Source: an uncultured Dorea sp. (GTDB taxonomy: Bacteria > Bacillota_A > Clostridia > Lachnospirales > Lachnospiraceae). Taken from it: DNA of 5,988 nucleotides. This document shows positions 1 through 5,141 of the stretch, piece after piece. The notes beneath the pieces were generated by a model that was not told where the DNA came from, ran no database searches, and saw only the letters and a program-made list of their open reading frames with translations. A program made the position numbers and the translations under genes. The stretch is taken from assembly GCA_948468495.1 (NCBI GenBank), contig CAOKJI010000136.1, forward strand, positions 1 to 5,988, in the 5' to 3' direction. Position 1 is the first letter of the stretch; the number at the start of each line of letters is the position of its first letter.

Positions 1-1052
1 GTATGACATTCTCCGGCGGATTTATTGATATGTTCCTGTTTGGTATTCTGCAGGGAAATGGAAAGACAAACTGGATTTGGATTGTAGCGGTTGGCGTTGT
101 ATACTTTGTAGTATATTATTTCCTGTTCAGTTTCCTGATTGTTAAGATGGATTTGAAGACGCCTGGACGGGACGATAATGAAGAGGTGAAGCTGTATCGC
201 AGAAGCGATGTGGACGCTAAGAAAAAAGGCGCGGCAGACGGCGGCGCTGAAGGCGGAGAAGTGGACGAAGTATCCAGACAGATTTGTATGGGGCTTGGCG
301 GCAAGAAGAATATTTCGGATGTAGACTGCTGTGCAACCAGACTTCGGTGTACGGTATTTAAGTCTGAGCTGGTGAATGACGCGATGCTTAAAGGTACAGG
401 CGCTTCCGGCGTTGTTCATAAAGGTAACGGCGTACAGGTAATTTACGGACCCCGCGTAACGGTGATTAAGTCGAATCTGGAGGATTATCTGGAAACGGCT
501 CCGGATGAAGAATATGTTGCAGAGGCTGCGCCGGCAGAAGTGAAGGCAGAAGAGGCGGCAGCTGAAGGAACCGACGAGAAGAAGGTAGTGAAATCTATCA
601 TGGTAGGAAGCCCGGTTAAGGGAATTGCGGCTGATCTTTCCAAAGTGCCGGACGAAGCTTTTGCAGGCCGTCTGATGGGCGACGGCGCCGCTGTAACGCC
701 AACAGATCCGATTGTATGCGCGCCAGAAGACGGAGAGGTTATCTTCGTATTTGATACGAAACATGCGGTTGGATTCTCTATGGATAATGGAATCAGCGTG
801 CTGCTTCATATGGGCGTAGACACAGTGAAGCTGGAAGGAAAAGGTTTTGAGGTGCTGACGGAGCAGGGCGCCAAGGTGAAGAAGGGAGATCCGCTTCTGA
901 AACTTGACTTGGATTATCTGAATGCAAACGCACCGTCTATGATGTCTCCGGTTCTGTGTACGGAGCTGACAGAGAATCAGAAGATTCGTCTGTTGAAGGA
1001 AGGAGAAATCGAGAAGGGTGAGAGCTTATTTGCAGTAGATATCTACGAATAG
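1..1052 (+). CDS. PTS glucose/N-acetylglucosamine-family permease, IIC(C-term)-IIB-IIA, 5'-truncated
   Basis: This is the C-terminal 349 residues of a membrane sugar permease that takes up a hexose and phosphorylates it using phosphate passed from HPr. The reading frame is open to the window edge, so the true start lies upstream and the ATG at 3 is internal. Residues about 24-48 form the last IIC membrane helix, followed by the MDLKTPGR end of IIC and a charged linker (55-88). IIB spans about 89-163; its phospho-cysteine should be C110 in the family motif CxTRLR (CATRLR here), with a second cysteine, C109, just before it. An Ala/Glu-rich linker (165-195) leads to IIA (about 196-349), with the phosphorylated histidine H269 in LLHMGVDTV and the supporting H254 in DTKHAVGF. 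Domain order and motifs are those of the glucose/GlcNAc family. The substrate cannot be settled without the IIC pocket; the antiterminator downstream makes a glucose-type system plausible. Confidence 0.93.
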   Translation, partial: MTFSGGFIDMFLFGILQGNGKTNWIWIVAVGVVYFVVYYFLFSFLIVKMDLKTPGRDDNEEVKLYRRSDVDAKKKGAADGGAEGGEVDEVSRQICMGLGGKKNISDVDCCATRLRCTVFKSELVNDAMLKGTGASGVVHKGNGVQVIYGPRVTVIKSNLEDYLETAPDEEYVAEAAPAEVKAEEAAAEGTDEKKVVKSIMVGSPVKGIAADLSKVPDEAFAGRLMGDGAAVTPTDPIVCAPEDGEVIFVFDTKHAVGFSMDNGISVLLHMGVDTVKLEGKGFEVLTEQGAKVKKGDPLLKLDLDYLNANAPSMMSPVLCTELTENQKIRLLKEGEIEKGESLFAVDIYE

Positions 1053-1240
1053 AAAAGACAGAGTAATAAAGATTGCAGACTGGAGGGAAGTCTGGTATGC
1101 TGTATCAGGGTGTCAAAAATATTTTGGCACCCAAATTATACTTAGAGGTGCCCCTATGGTCATTCAGCCTAATTGCCAGTTATTTATTGCTCGTTGTGCC
1201 TGGAAGATATAGTTTCAAGAGGATGAGGTTAAGGGAAAGT
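1053..1240 (+). promoter_or_regulatory. Structured leader between permease and antiterminator
   Basis: This 188-base gap holds three inverted repeats. Stem 1 pairs CAGACT (1076-1081) with AGTCTG (1089-1094) around the loop GGAGGGA. Stem 2 pairs 1108-1118 with 1122-1132, eleven pairs including one G-U, loop ATA. Stem 3 pairs GGCACC (1126-1131) with GGTGCC (1147-1152), and cannot coexist with stem 2 because both use 1126-1131. Stem 1 with its flanks (GATTG before, GGTATGC after) faintly resembles a RAT antiterminator site, but the match is weak. No stem is followed by a run of T, so I see no classical terminator here. Possible -10 boxes (TATACT 1137-1142, TATAGT 1208-1213) lack good -35 partners at normal spacing, so I call no promoter. 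The region may instead be translated as an extension of the antiterminator. Confidence 0.45.
1108..1132 (+). repeat. 11-bp stem-loop (stem 2 of the leader)
   Basis: GGGTGTCAAAA is followed by ATA and then TTTTGGCACCC. All eleven positions pair in plus-strand RNA, with one U-G pair (1113 with 1127). In minus-strand RNA that position would be an A-C mismatch, which slightly favours the plus-strand transcript as the folded one. The following bases (AAATTATAC) are not a T tract, so it is not a standard terminator. It could be an antiterminator-type switch, a transcript-processing barrier or a protein-binding palindrome. Confidence 0.6.
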
Positions 1241-2077
1241 ATGTACAGAATCAGTAAAGTATTAAATCATAATACGGTAATTGCTGTGTCGGTGGAGGAT
1301 AATCAGGAATATCTGATTATGGGAAAAGGAATTGGTTTTGGGAAAAAAGTGACGGAACGTATCGAAGTGCAGAGTACGAGTTCCGTTTATTCCCTGAAAG
1401 AAACTACAAAAAGAGGAAATGCCAGAGAGCTGGCGGCGAGTATTTCGCCGGAATATTTAGAGATTGCAAATATTGTGCTTCAGGAAGCAGAGAAGGAATT
1501 TGAAAGTATTGACAGGAACATACTCTTTCCGATGGCTGACCATATAGAATATGCAGTCAAACGGATTCAGAATCACGAATCCATCAGCAATCCTCTGACA
1601 GATGATATCAGGCTTTTGTTTCATGCGGAGTATAAAGTTGCCTGCTGTATCGTTCCTGTTCTGAAGAACAGAATGGGAATTGATATTGATGAGGATGAAG
1701 TGGGGTATATTGCGCTTCATGTACATACGGCAATTGTGAAGGAAGAGTTGTCGCAGGCGATGCAGATGGCGCAGGCAGTGAGAGACTGCGTTTCTTATGT
1801 GGAACAGGTGCTTGGAAAGAAATTGAATATTATGTCATTATCCTATAATCGTCTGATGAACCATATCCGCTATATGGTTGCCAGAGGACTGAAAGGAGAA
1901 GACATTAAGCTTAATATGAATGATTATATGGAGTTTAAATTTCCAAAAGAATTTGAAATGGCAAGAACGGTATGTGATGAGCTGGGAAAGAATCTGCGTT
2001 GTACATTTACAGAAGCAGAGATTGGATATCTGGCAATGCATCTGCAGCGGGTATTAGCGGATGAAGAGGAGTGGTAA
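1241..2077 (+). CDS. BglG/LicT/GlcT-family transcription antiterminator (CAT-PRD1-PRD2)
   Basis: This is a cytoplasmic RNA-binding antiterminator. Family members bind a small RNA hairpin (RAT) ahead of PTS genes and stop a terminator from forming; phosphorylation of PRD histidines by HPr and the cognate permease sets their activity. From ATG 1241 the protein is 278 aa, close to the usual 275-280. Residues 1-55 are the CAT RNA-binding domain (starts MYRISKVLNHN, with GKGIGFGKK at 28-36). PRD1 (about 65-170) carries H101 (MADHIEYA) and H160 (IALHVHTA). PRD2 (about 171-278) carries H208 (LMNHIRYM) and H267 (YLAMHLQR). All four regulatory histidines are present, so the protein should be functional. 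I chose 1241 because the CAT domain normally begins at this point and AAGGGA lies just ahead, though the spacing is only 4 nt. The frame stays open upstream to an ATG at 1097 with a strong Shine-Dalgarno sequence, which would add 48 residues. Following a glucose-type permease suggests a GlcT-like role, but this is inference. Confidence 0.92.
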   Translation: MYRISKVLNHNTVIAVSVEDNQEYLIMGKGIGFGKKVTERIEVQSTSSVYSLKETTKRGNARELAASISPEYLEIANIVLQEAEKEFESIDRNILFPMADHIEYAVKRIQNHESISNPLTDDIRLLFHAEYKVACCIVPVLKNRMGIDIDEDEVGYIALHVHTAIVKEELSQAMQMAQAVRDCVSYVEQVLGKKLNIMSLSYNRLMNHIRYMVARGLKGEDIKLNMNDYMEFKFPKEFEMARTVCDELGKNLRCTFTEAEIGYLAMHLQRVLADEEEW

Positions 2078-2084
2078 GTCGTTC

Positions 2085-2249
2085 TAGAGCGTGCCCCCCC
2101 AATTCATTCCTGCAATCTGCCGCCCCACTTCACACCAGATTTTACGCTGAATTTGGTCAATGTAGCCCACTACACCTCCCAAATCCAGCATAAAATCTGA
2201 TGCAAATTGGGACGACATCTTGCAGAAAGCAATTTTCAAGCACGCTCTA
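2085..2249 (-). repeat. 165-bp imperfect palindrome, candidate long-hairpin RNA element / MITE-like repeat
   Basis: The element fills the gap between two convergent genes, from 7 bases after the antiterminator stop to 14 bases before the DUF554 stop. The ends are perfect inverted copies of TAGAGCGTGC (2085-2094 and 2240-2249) and the centre is GTAG-CCCA-CTAC (2162-2173). Past an unequal patch that includes a run of seven C (2094-2100), the inner arms (2105-2165 against 2170-2230) align over 61 positions: 44 Watson-Crick pairs, 10 that would be G-U in minus-strand RNA, and 7 mismatches. None would be G-U in plus-strand RNA. I therefore give it minus orientation, in which it lies downstream of DUF554 in sense. 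It contains no ORF of note. Each end begins and finishes in TA, as expected of mobile elements that duplicate TA, but no longer target duplication is visible. A fragment of the same end lies at 5001-5018. Confidence 0.85.
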
Positions 2250-2263
2250 AAATATTCTTGAGC

Positions 2264-2998
2264 TTATGACGTCAGAAGGGGCAGGATTATACTGCTCCAC
2301 AGAGAACTGCATGGCATTACGAGAACCATTGCCGGAAGCATATCCGCAATAGGAAACATCTTAATCTTGGCAATGCGAAATCCAGTGGCAATCATCAGAA
2401 TGCCTCCGCAGGCTTTGAAATCAGCAATCATATCCGGCGTGGTTAGAGGAAAAATCATTCTGGCACATAGGAACAGGATGAGGAAAATGATGAACTGTGG
2501 TATAGCGATAATTGATGTTACATAGCCCAGACTGCAGGCGAAAACCAGCGCGGTAAATAAATCCAAAACAGACTTGGCTATGAGGATACTGTGGTCGCCG
2601 GTCATTCCGGAATCCAGGCAGCCGTAAATTCCAGTTCCGCTGGCACAGAACAGCACAAGTGCAGTCACTAAAAGCGCCTGAAATTCGTCTTCGGGCATTT
2701 TTCGATTCATATTTTTGAATAGATGGCTGATAGGCCGCTCTAACAGCAATGCGGCTCTGTTAATCTTTTCACCCAGATGAATTAGCAGACCGATACTGCT
2801 TCCAAGAACTATGGCAAAAATTACTGCCGGCATATTCTTCATCAGTACAATGGAACTGATACCGATTCCCATAGAGCAAGCCCCAAAAACAAGATTCAAT
2901 TCATTCTTAAATTTGTCCGGAAGCTTTTCTCCGGCCGCAGCTCCCGCGATACCGCCGATAACGACGGAAAGTACATTAATTATTACACCGATTGGCAT
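2264..2998 (-). CDS. DUF554 family integral membrane protein (YqgA-like)
   Basis: This 244-residue, very hydrophobic protein belongs to the DUF554 family, whose E. coli member is YqgA. The family has no established function. Likely membrane segments fall at about 3-22, 35-53, 58-76, 107-126, 143-160, 163-180, 195-210 and 219-241. Family hallmarks visible are the N-terminal INVLSVVIGGIAGA stretch, FCASGTGIYGCLDSGMTGD (117-135) with the following KSVLDLFTALVFA, and the C-terminal CGGILMIATGF and IADMLPAMVL blocks. The start is the ATG at 2998-2996 (complement), preceded by a strong AGGAGGG ribosome binding site at 3011-3005. It is transcribed alone from a divergent promoter and converges on the antiterminator gene. 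Length and motifs look complete, with no frameshift. Confidence 0.9.
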   Translation of the reverse strand: MPIGVIINVLSVVIGGIAGAAAGEKLPDKFKNELNLVFGACSMGIGISSIVLMKNMPAVIFAIVLGSSIGLLIHLGEKINRAALLLERPISHLFKNMNRKMPEDEFQALLVTALVLFCASGTGIYGCLDSGMTGDHSILIAKSVLDLFTALVFACSLGYVTSIIAIPQFIIFLILFLCARMIFPLTTPDMIADFKACGGILMIATGFRIAKIKMFPIADMLPAMVLVMPCSSLWSSIILPLLTS

Positions 2999-3019
2999 AA
3001 GAATCCCTCCTTACATTTC

Positions 3020-3055
3020 AGCAGCGGATAAATTTGGAATTTGTCCGCTGCTTTT
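3020..3055 (+). terminator. Terminator-like hairpin (plus strand) in the DUF554 leader
   Basis: AGCAGCGGATAAATT (3020-3034) and AATTTGTCCGCTGCT (3038-3052) form a 15-bp stem with the tight loop TGG, followed by TTTT (3052-3055) and then CTATTATA. In plus-strand RNA all 15 positions pair, one of them U-G (3029 with 3043). In minus-strand RNA that position is an A-C mismatch and no U tract follows, so the terminator reading fits only the plus strand. No plus-strand gene ends nearby. It would stop transcripts running out of the antiterminator gene across DUF554, and shield the methyltransferase gene. Confidence 0.65.
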
Positions 3056-3057
3056 CT

Positions 3058-3086
3058 ATTATAAATGAAAAGGGACGGGGAATCCA
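3058..3086 (-). promoter_or_regulatory. Promoter for the DUF554 gene
   Basis: On the minus strand a perfect -10 TATAAT lies at 3063-3058. With a 17-base spacer, the -35 would be TGGATT at 3086-3081, a weak match (3 of 6). The expected transcript start, near 3051, falls at the base of the 3020-3052 hairpin, so the mRNA would begin with that stem directly ahead of the ribosome binding site. Confidence 0.55.
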
Positions 3087-3100
3087 GCGATTTTTTCATG

Positions 3101-3129
3101 TGGAGAATAAAGTTGGATTATGCTATACT
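3101..3129 (+). promoter_or_regulatory. Promoter for the methyltransferase/MTHFR gene
   Basis: The -10 is TATACT at 3124-3129 and carries the extended -10 TG at 3121-3122. The -35 is TGGAGA at 3101-3106 (4 of 6) with a 17-base spacer. Transcription would start near 3136, giving a leader of about 69 bases. That is too short for the SAM (S-box) riboswitch that controls yitJ in Bacillus. The leader shows only a 7-bp stem, AGCATTT (3135-3141) with AAATGCT (3153-3159). Confidence 0.6.
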
Positions 3130-3204
3130 AAAAAAGCATTTTGAAGAATGATAAATGCTGTACTTGGTAATCAGTGTGGAACATATGAAAAATAGGGGGA
3201 CGAT

Positions 3205-5013
3205 ATGACTCTCAAAGACAGAATAAAAGAGAAAGTTTTATTAACGGATGGGGCCATGGGCACTTACTACAATCAGAAATATTCATCGGCTATGGAGGCG
3301 GAAGAAGCGAATCTGATTTCGCCAGAGCAGATTACGGCGATTCATAAGGAGTATATTGAAGCGGGGGCAAATCTAATCAGGACTAACACTTTTGCAGTGA
3401 ATCATCATTTGTTCCCGGAGAGAGAAATCTGCAAAAGCGCCATAGTATCGGCCGTATCCCATGCAAGAAAAGCAGTGGATGAGTCAGGAAAGGATGTACT
3501 GGTTGCCGCGTCGATTGGACCGGTTAAGCAGTCTGTGGCGGAGACTGACGAACAGATTCTGGAAGAATATCAGTTTTTGATTGATATCTTTGTAGAGGAA
3601 GGTATTCAGACTTTTGTATTTGAAACTTTTTCTGAGCCCAAATGGCTCCAGCTTTTGTCAGAGTATTGTAAAGAAAAGTGTATGTACAACTGTGTAATTG
3701 CACAATTTTCAGTAAACCCTATGGGATATACGCAGGACGGATATGGAATGGGTGAAATCATCCGGCGGATGACGGAATTGGAATCGGTAGACGTCTTTGG
3801 TTTCAATTGTGGCGTAGGAGCGCTGCATCTTCGGAAGCTGCTGGAACAGCAGGTCTTTCCAAAAGATTGTATTTGCAGCGCCCTTCCTAATGCCGGATAT
3901 CAGCAGGAGCTTCGGGGCAGAATGCGCTACAAGGATGAACCGGAGTATTACGCCCGCCAGATGGAAGGTATTCTTGCTCTTGGGATGAATATGATTGGCG
4001 GATGTTGTGGGACCAGGCCAGAGCATATCGCTGCGCTTGGAAGGCTTTTGGAGAAGCAGAACCGAAAACCGGCGTCAAAGAGAATTGCCCCGGCTGGCGG
4101 GGGAGAAGGGGAGAGATCTGATATTCGGCCTACTGTTTTTATGGAGAAGCTGAATCGGGGAGAGAAGGTATTTGTGGTAGAACTTGACGCTCCTTTTGAT
4201 GCAAATATCGAGAAGTTTGGTAAAGGGATTTGCGCCTTGAGGGAAAATGATGTGGATATGATAACGGTCTCGGATTCTCCCCTGGCGCGCTCCAGGGCGG
4301 ACGCTTCTCTGCTGGCGGTGTATGCGAAGTCTTTAAGGGATGTTTCCGTCATGCCTCATATTGCTATGCGGGATCGCAATCTGATTGGTCTGCGCTCCGA
4401 AGTATTGGGAGCTCATGTCAATGGGATTCGGGATTTTCTTATTATTACCGGCGACCCGGTGGGAAAGGAGAACCGGGGGCGGATTACTGGTGTGTTTGAT
4501 ATGGATTCTGTCCGGTTTATGGAATATTTACAGCATATGAATGAGGAGATATTCGGGGAATATCCGGTGTTTTACGGCGGAGCGCTGAATTATAATAGTG
4601 TAAATAAAAATGCTATCGTAGAAAGAATGAGGAAAAAACAGGATGCGGGATGTTCTTATTTTCTGACTCAGCCGATTTTTTCAGAAGAAGATATTCAGAG
4701 AATCCGGGAACTCAAAGAGATGGCTGACGCGAAAATCATCTGCGGGCTGATGCCTTTGGTAAGCTATCGGAACGCGATGTTTATGCAGCATGAGATGCCG
4801 GGAATCCATGTGGATGAACGAATTATTTCCAGATATACTCCGGATATGTCAAGAGAAGAGGCGGAGGAAACTGCGGTTTCGTTGTGTGTAGATATAGCCA
4901 GAGAGTTGTATGACGCGGCGGACGGGTTTTATCTGATGACGCCGTTTCACAGAGTGGGACTGGTAAATCAAATTATTGACGGTATTCGGGAACTGGAGCC
5001 AGAGCGTGTTTGA
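3205..5013 (+). CDS. Bifunctional homocysteine S-methyltransferase / 5,10-methylenetetrahydrofolate reductase (YitJ-like)
   Basis: This 602-residue cytoplasmic fusion matches the architecture and length of B. subtilis YitJ (about 610 aa). Residues 1-285 form the zinc homocysteine S-methyltransferase domain, with LLTDGAMGT (12-20), the NTF motif (61-63) and the three zinc cysteines C202 (GFNCGVG) and C267/C268 (GGCCGTRPEH). A flexible Gly-rich linker (about 286-308) joins it to the MetF-like barrel (about 310-597), which reduces methylene-THF to methyl-THF. There the catalytic glutamate is probably E326 in VVELDAP, followed by DMITVSDSP (351-359), FLIITGDP (411-418), LTQPIF (487-492) and CGLMPLVS (513-520). 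No B12 domain is present. In the family the first domain's methyl donor is uncertain; the pathway is methionine and one-carbon metabolism. ATG 3205 follows AGGGGGA (3194-3200). The gene stands alone behind its own promoter. The last codons and the stop (CGT GTT TGA) lie inside an 18-base match to the repeat at 2231-2248. Confidence 0.93.
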   Translation: MTLKDRIKEKVLLTDGAMGTYYNQKYSSAMEAEEANLISPEQITAIHKEYIEAGANLIRTNTFAVNHHLFPEREICKSAIVSAVSHARKAVDESGKDVLVAASIGPVKQSVAETDEQILEEYQFLIDIFVEEGIQTFVFETFSEPKWLQLLSEYCKEKCMYNCVIAQFSVNPMGYTQDGYGMGEIIRRMTELESVDVFGFNCGVGALHLRKLLEQQVFPKDCICSALPNAGYQQELRGRMRYKDEPEYYARQMEGILALGMNMIGGCCGTRPEHIAALGRLLEKQNRKPASKRIAPAGGGEGERSDIRPTVFMEKLNRGEKVFVVELDAPFDANIEKFGKGICALRENDVDMITVSDSPLARSRADASLLAVYAKSLRDVSVMPHIAMRDRNLIGLRSEVLGAHVNGIRDFLIITGDPVGKENRGRITGVFDMDSVRFMEYLQHMNEEIFGEYPVFYGGALNYNSVNKNAIVERMRKKQDAGCSYFLTQPIFSEEDIQRIRELKEMADAKIICGLMPLVSYRNAMFMQHEMPGIHVDERIISRYTPDMSREEAEETAVSLCVDIARELYDAADGFYLMTPFHRVGLVNQIIDGIRELEPERV

Positions 5014-5018
5014 AAATT
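5001..5018 (+). repeat. Fragment of the end of the 2085-2249 repeat, overlapping a stop codon
   Basis: AGAGCGTGTTTGAAAATT matches the minus-strand start of the palindrome (complement of 2231-2248) at 17 of 18 bases, the one change being C to T. The element's orientation relative to the gene before it is the same in both places: sense, just past or at the 3' end. The match stops abruptly at 5018, and I find no partner arm (CACGCTCT) in 5019-5141. It supplies the TGA stop (5011-5013) of the methyltransferase/reductase gene. Confidence 0.6.
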
Positions 5019-5141
5019 CGGGAATTGGATTTGATATATGAAATGATGCGGGGATTTTTGGATAAGATTTGGAATGTGAGAATGTATAGGGCATAGGAGA
5101 TTACATCTGAGGAAGGATATTTGATGGATGGAGAGAGGAAA
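5014..5141 (+). other. Intergenic gap with no clear promoter or terminator
   Basis: The 128 bases between the YitJ-like gene and the DUF512 gene contain no hairpin followed by a T tract and no convincing -35/-10 pair. TTGGAT (5058-5063) and TATAGG (5085-5090) are 21 bases apart, which is too far. AATTCGGGAATT (5014-5025) is a palindrome with too small a loop to be a terminator. The DUF512 gene may therefore be read through from upstream, or use a promoter I cannot recognise. Confidence 0.4.

Noticed and set aside
1187..1213. Promoter TTGCTC (1187-1192) with TATAGT (1208-1213).
   Set aside because: The spacer is only 15 bases and the -35 is weak, so it is not reported as a feature.
1073..1240. 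TTG at 1073 as the start of the antiterminator (334 aa).
   Set aside because: It is a TTG with no ribosome binding site ahead of it, and it lies inside stem 1 of the leader. ATG 1241 matches the family start, and ATG 1097 has a better site if any extension is real.
2085..2249. The palindrome as a simple bidirectional terminator for the convergent genes.
   Set aside because: Neither outer edge is followed by a T tract on the matching strand, and the stem is far longer than an intrinsic terminator. A stopping role is possible but not by the standard mechanism.
2811..3068. An 85-codon plus-strand frame opposite the DUF554 start.
   Set aside because: It is antisense to the conserved N-terminus of DUF554, runs through the divergent promoter region and has no ribosome binding site I can support.
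3130..3204. A SAM (S-box) riboswitch ahead of the YitJ-like gene, as in Bacillus.
   Set aside because: The leader from the predicted start is about 69 bases and shows only a 7-bp stem. The four-way S-box fold needs more than this and has no room.
3948..4352. A 134-codon open frame on the minus strand within the methyltransferase/reductase gene.
   Set aside because: The plus-strand protein is fully conserved through this region, so this is an antisense shadow.
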